From CAILLO01 sp964579735 (GTDB lineage Bacteria; Bacillota; Clostridia; Saccharofermentanales; UBA5734): a stretch of DNA of 17,896 nt. Location: NCBI GenBank assembly GCA_964579735.1, contig CAZOHH010000047.1:1-17896 (forward strand). The letters run 5' to 3'. The position numbers and the translations under genes are program-made. The notes beneath the pieces are model-generated. The model searched no databases. It saw only the letters and a list, made by a program, of their open reading frames with translations, and had not been told where the DNA came from. Of this stretch, positions 17,263 to 17,896 are shown piece by piece. Each line of letters opens with the position of its first letter. The first letter of the stretch is position 1.

Positions 17263-17448
17263 CCGCACGGAAACCGTTCGGGAGCGAGCTTCACCCCAAA
17301 GAAAGCATCCTGTAATCTGATGCCAATAATCCGCAATAATCGCTCGAAATCAAAATAAGCGAACAAACCCTTCCAATGCAGTCCTGGCGCGCCTTTGCAG
17401 GATTCACACCTGCAGAAGGACTTTCTAGAAACGTAACATGCTTGTGGT
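17263..17448. other. Divergent non-coding spacer
   Basis: This spacer separates the stator-like operon from the prepilin promoter. The AT-rich part holds a direct repeat CAATAATC (17324-17331 and 17334-17341), exactly ten bases apart. A GGCGCGCC palindrome follows near 17386-17393, then an inverted repeat at 17392-17419. No RNA gene is recognised. A minus-strand frame is open through it but overlaps the divergent promoters, so I do not call it coding. Confidence 0.5.
17392..17419. repeat. Inverted repeat upstream of the prepilin promoter
   Basis: CCTT-TGCAGG (17392-17401) and CCTGCA-G-AAGG (17409-17419) form ten pairs with one bulged G around the loop ATTCACA. It ends 29 bases before the -35 box, where activators often bind. 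It could be an operator or the remnant of a terminator; the following ACTTTCT is a poor T-tract. Confidence 0.4.
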
Positions 17449-17477
17449 TTGACTTTGCATAGGGGGGGGTCTATCAT
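17449..17477 (+). promoter_or_regulatory. Prepilin promoter with eight-G tract in the spacer
   Basis: TTGACT (17449-17454, five of six consensus matches) and TATCAT (17472-17477, five of six) are separated by 17 bases, the ideal spacing. Eight consecutive Gs (17462-17469) occupy the spacer. A start near 17484 gives a leader of about 336 bases before the prepilin ATG. Slippage in the G tract would alter spacer length and promoter strength. Confidence 0.75.
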
Positions 17478-17483
17478 GAACTC

Positions 17484-17819
17484 AACAGCCTTGAGAACCG
17501 CACGGAATGGCGATTCGCGAGGGTGGTATCGGGGAAGCGTTGATCCGCCGTTCACGAATGGGCACCTGAATGGCGGGGAGCAAGTGGTGCAACCGGCCCT
17601 GATTCCTGGAAGTGGAGGAATCAGAGATGTCTGTCGAGAGACGTTCCCAGTCCCCTATTTACGTAGACGAGATGCCGTCTGCGAAGGGAATCCCCTCGAC
17701 AACGTCCCCGCTCCTCCTGGAGAATGTGCCTATGAGGATACACTGTCGCTCGGAATAAGCGACAAAGGCATCCTCTTAAGCAACAGAAGGAAAAGGATCC
17801 AAATAAAAGGAGGAAACCC
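17484..17819 (+). ncRNA. Structured 5' leader of the prepilin mRNA, riboswitch-like candidate
   Basis: Several helices can be drawn by hand. P1 is 17545-17554 with 17567-17576 (ten pairs, one G-U). P2 is 17599-17607 with 17616-17624 (nine perfect pairs). P3 is a long interrupted stem: 17626-17630 with 17702-17706, 17632-17638 with 17695-17701, 17644-17648 with 17686-17690, and 17662-17669 with 17676-17683. P4 is 17734-17739 with 17770-17775 plus 17744-17750 with 17758-17764. The loop of P1 (17562-17566, GCACC) can form a pseudoknot with GGTGC at 17586-17590. GAATGGCG at 17505-17512 is an exact copy of the 3' arm of P1 and can compete for its 5' arm. TCCTCCT (17712-17718) exactly complements the ribosome site. 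It does not match the c-di-GMP riboswitch consensus or other class I know. A 124-codon open frame crosses the region but starts in the promoter and lacks family-like sequence. Confidence 0.6.
17808..17814 (+). promoter_or_regulatory. Prepilin Shine-Dalgarno with internal anti-SD partner
   Basis: AGGAGGA lies five bases before the prepilin ATG and is very strong. Its exact complement TCCTCCT occurs at 17712-17718 in the linker between P3 and P4 of the leader. Pairing would enclose P4 and hide the ribosome site. A local four-pair hairpin CTCC-TCCT-GGAG (17711-17722) would instead tie up the complement and leave the site open. Confidence 0.6.
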
Positions 17820-17896
17820 ATGAAACTCAGAAAGTCCAGCAAGAAAGGCTTCACCCTGATCGAACTCATCGTCGTCATCGCCATCCTCGGCATCCT
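17820..17896 (+). CDS. Type IV prepilin-like protein (partial, cut by window end)
   Basis: The 25 complete visible codons give a class III leader: a basic ten-residue leader (MKLRKSSKKG), then the cleavage-site motif G10-F11-T-L-I-E15 and a hydrophobic stretch (LIVVIAILGI). A PilD-type peptidase would cut after Gly10 and methylate Phe11; Glu15 is the conserved Glu at +5 used for assembly. The hydrophobic helix would anchor the subunit in the membrane and pack in the filament core. The subfamily (major pilin, minor pilin, type II secretion pseudopilin or competence pilin) depends on sequence beyond the window. The strong promoter, ribosome site and long leader suggest an abundant, regulated product. 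Confidence 0.9.
   Translation, partial: MKLRKSSKKGFTLIELIVVIAILGI

Noticed and set aside
16284..17315. 343-codon plus-strand open frame opposite the coiled-coil protein
   Set aside because: Gly/His/Arg-rich shadow composition; the minus frame encodes clear membrane helices and a coiled coil.
17205..17555. N-terminal extension of the coiled-coil membrane protein to an ATG at 17555
   Set aside because: It would cross the perfect TATAAT and the divergent prepilin promoter; GTG 17204 has a well-placed GGAGGT.
17484..17819. c-di-GMP (GEMM) riboswitch
   Set aside because: The conserved GEMM core and its tetraloop-receptor pair are not found in the leader, so this known class does not explain it.
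17449..17823. 124-codon plus-strand open frame in the prepilin leader
   Set aside because: It begins inside the promoter, no ribosome site is suitable, its sequence resembles no protein, and the region is dominated by RNA-like inverted repeats.

Overview
The window is GC-rich bacterial DNA with tightly packed operons. It looks bacterial because it ends in a class III prepilin start (GFTLIE motif), has Shine-Dalgarno-led genes, sigma70-like promoters, and a nine-gene bacterial V-type (Ntp-type) ATPase operon. I cannot place the organism further. A sodium-type V-ATPase fits a fermentative or anaerobic lifestyle, but that is inference.

Layout. (1) At 1-55 there may be the 3' tail of a plus-strand gene. 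(2) At 57-2454 (minus) lies a two-gene unit: a 500-residue Fic-domain protein with an intact Fic motif and an N-terminal class II inhibitory motif, followed 4 bases later by a small membrane protein with a TPR-like cytosolic tail. (3) The 255-base spacer 2455-2709 is AT-richer. It carries a good fic promoter and a set of CGTTAC-like motifs whose starts are offset by 20, 30, 30 and 50 bases. (4) At 2710-5171 (plus) an ABC exporter ATPase and a 12-helix permease overlap by 4 bases. (5) At 5283-14123 (plus) is a complete V-ATPase operon. Its order is G/H-like, I, K, E, C, F, A, B, D, the same as Enterococcus hirae ntpFIKECGABD. The K subunit keeps all five residues that bind Na+ in E. hirae NtpK, so the enzyme is probably a Na+ pump or Na+-driven synthase. 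An intrinsic terminator sits just past the last stop, inside the convergent gene. (6) At 14120-17204 (minus) is a two-gene unit: a three-helix membrane protein with a long coiled-coil tail that resembles ZorA/MotA-type stator proteins, then a soluble protein whose C-terminus loosely resembles the EH-signature domain of ZorC. No ZorB or ZorD homologue lies between or after them. (7) At 17205-17819 is a 615-base non-coding region leading to a type IV prepilin gene cut off by the window end.

The most unusual part is the prepilin upstream region. A strong promoter (TTGACT, 17-base spacer, TATCAT) has eight consecutive G residues in its spacer, which could make it phase-variable. It is followed by a leader of about 336 bases with several long perfect or near-perfect hairpins, two mutually exclusive pairings for one strand, a possible pseudoknot, and a 7-base exact complement of the Shine-Dalgarno sequence. 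I recognise no known riboswitch class in it. It is a good candidate for a new structured regulatory RNA controlling pilin expression.
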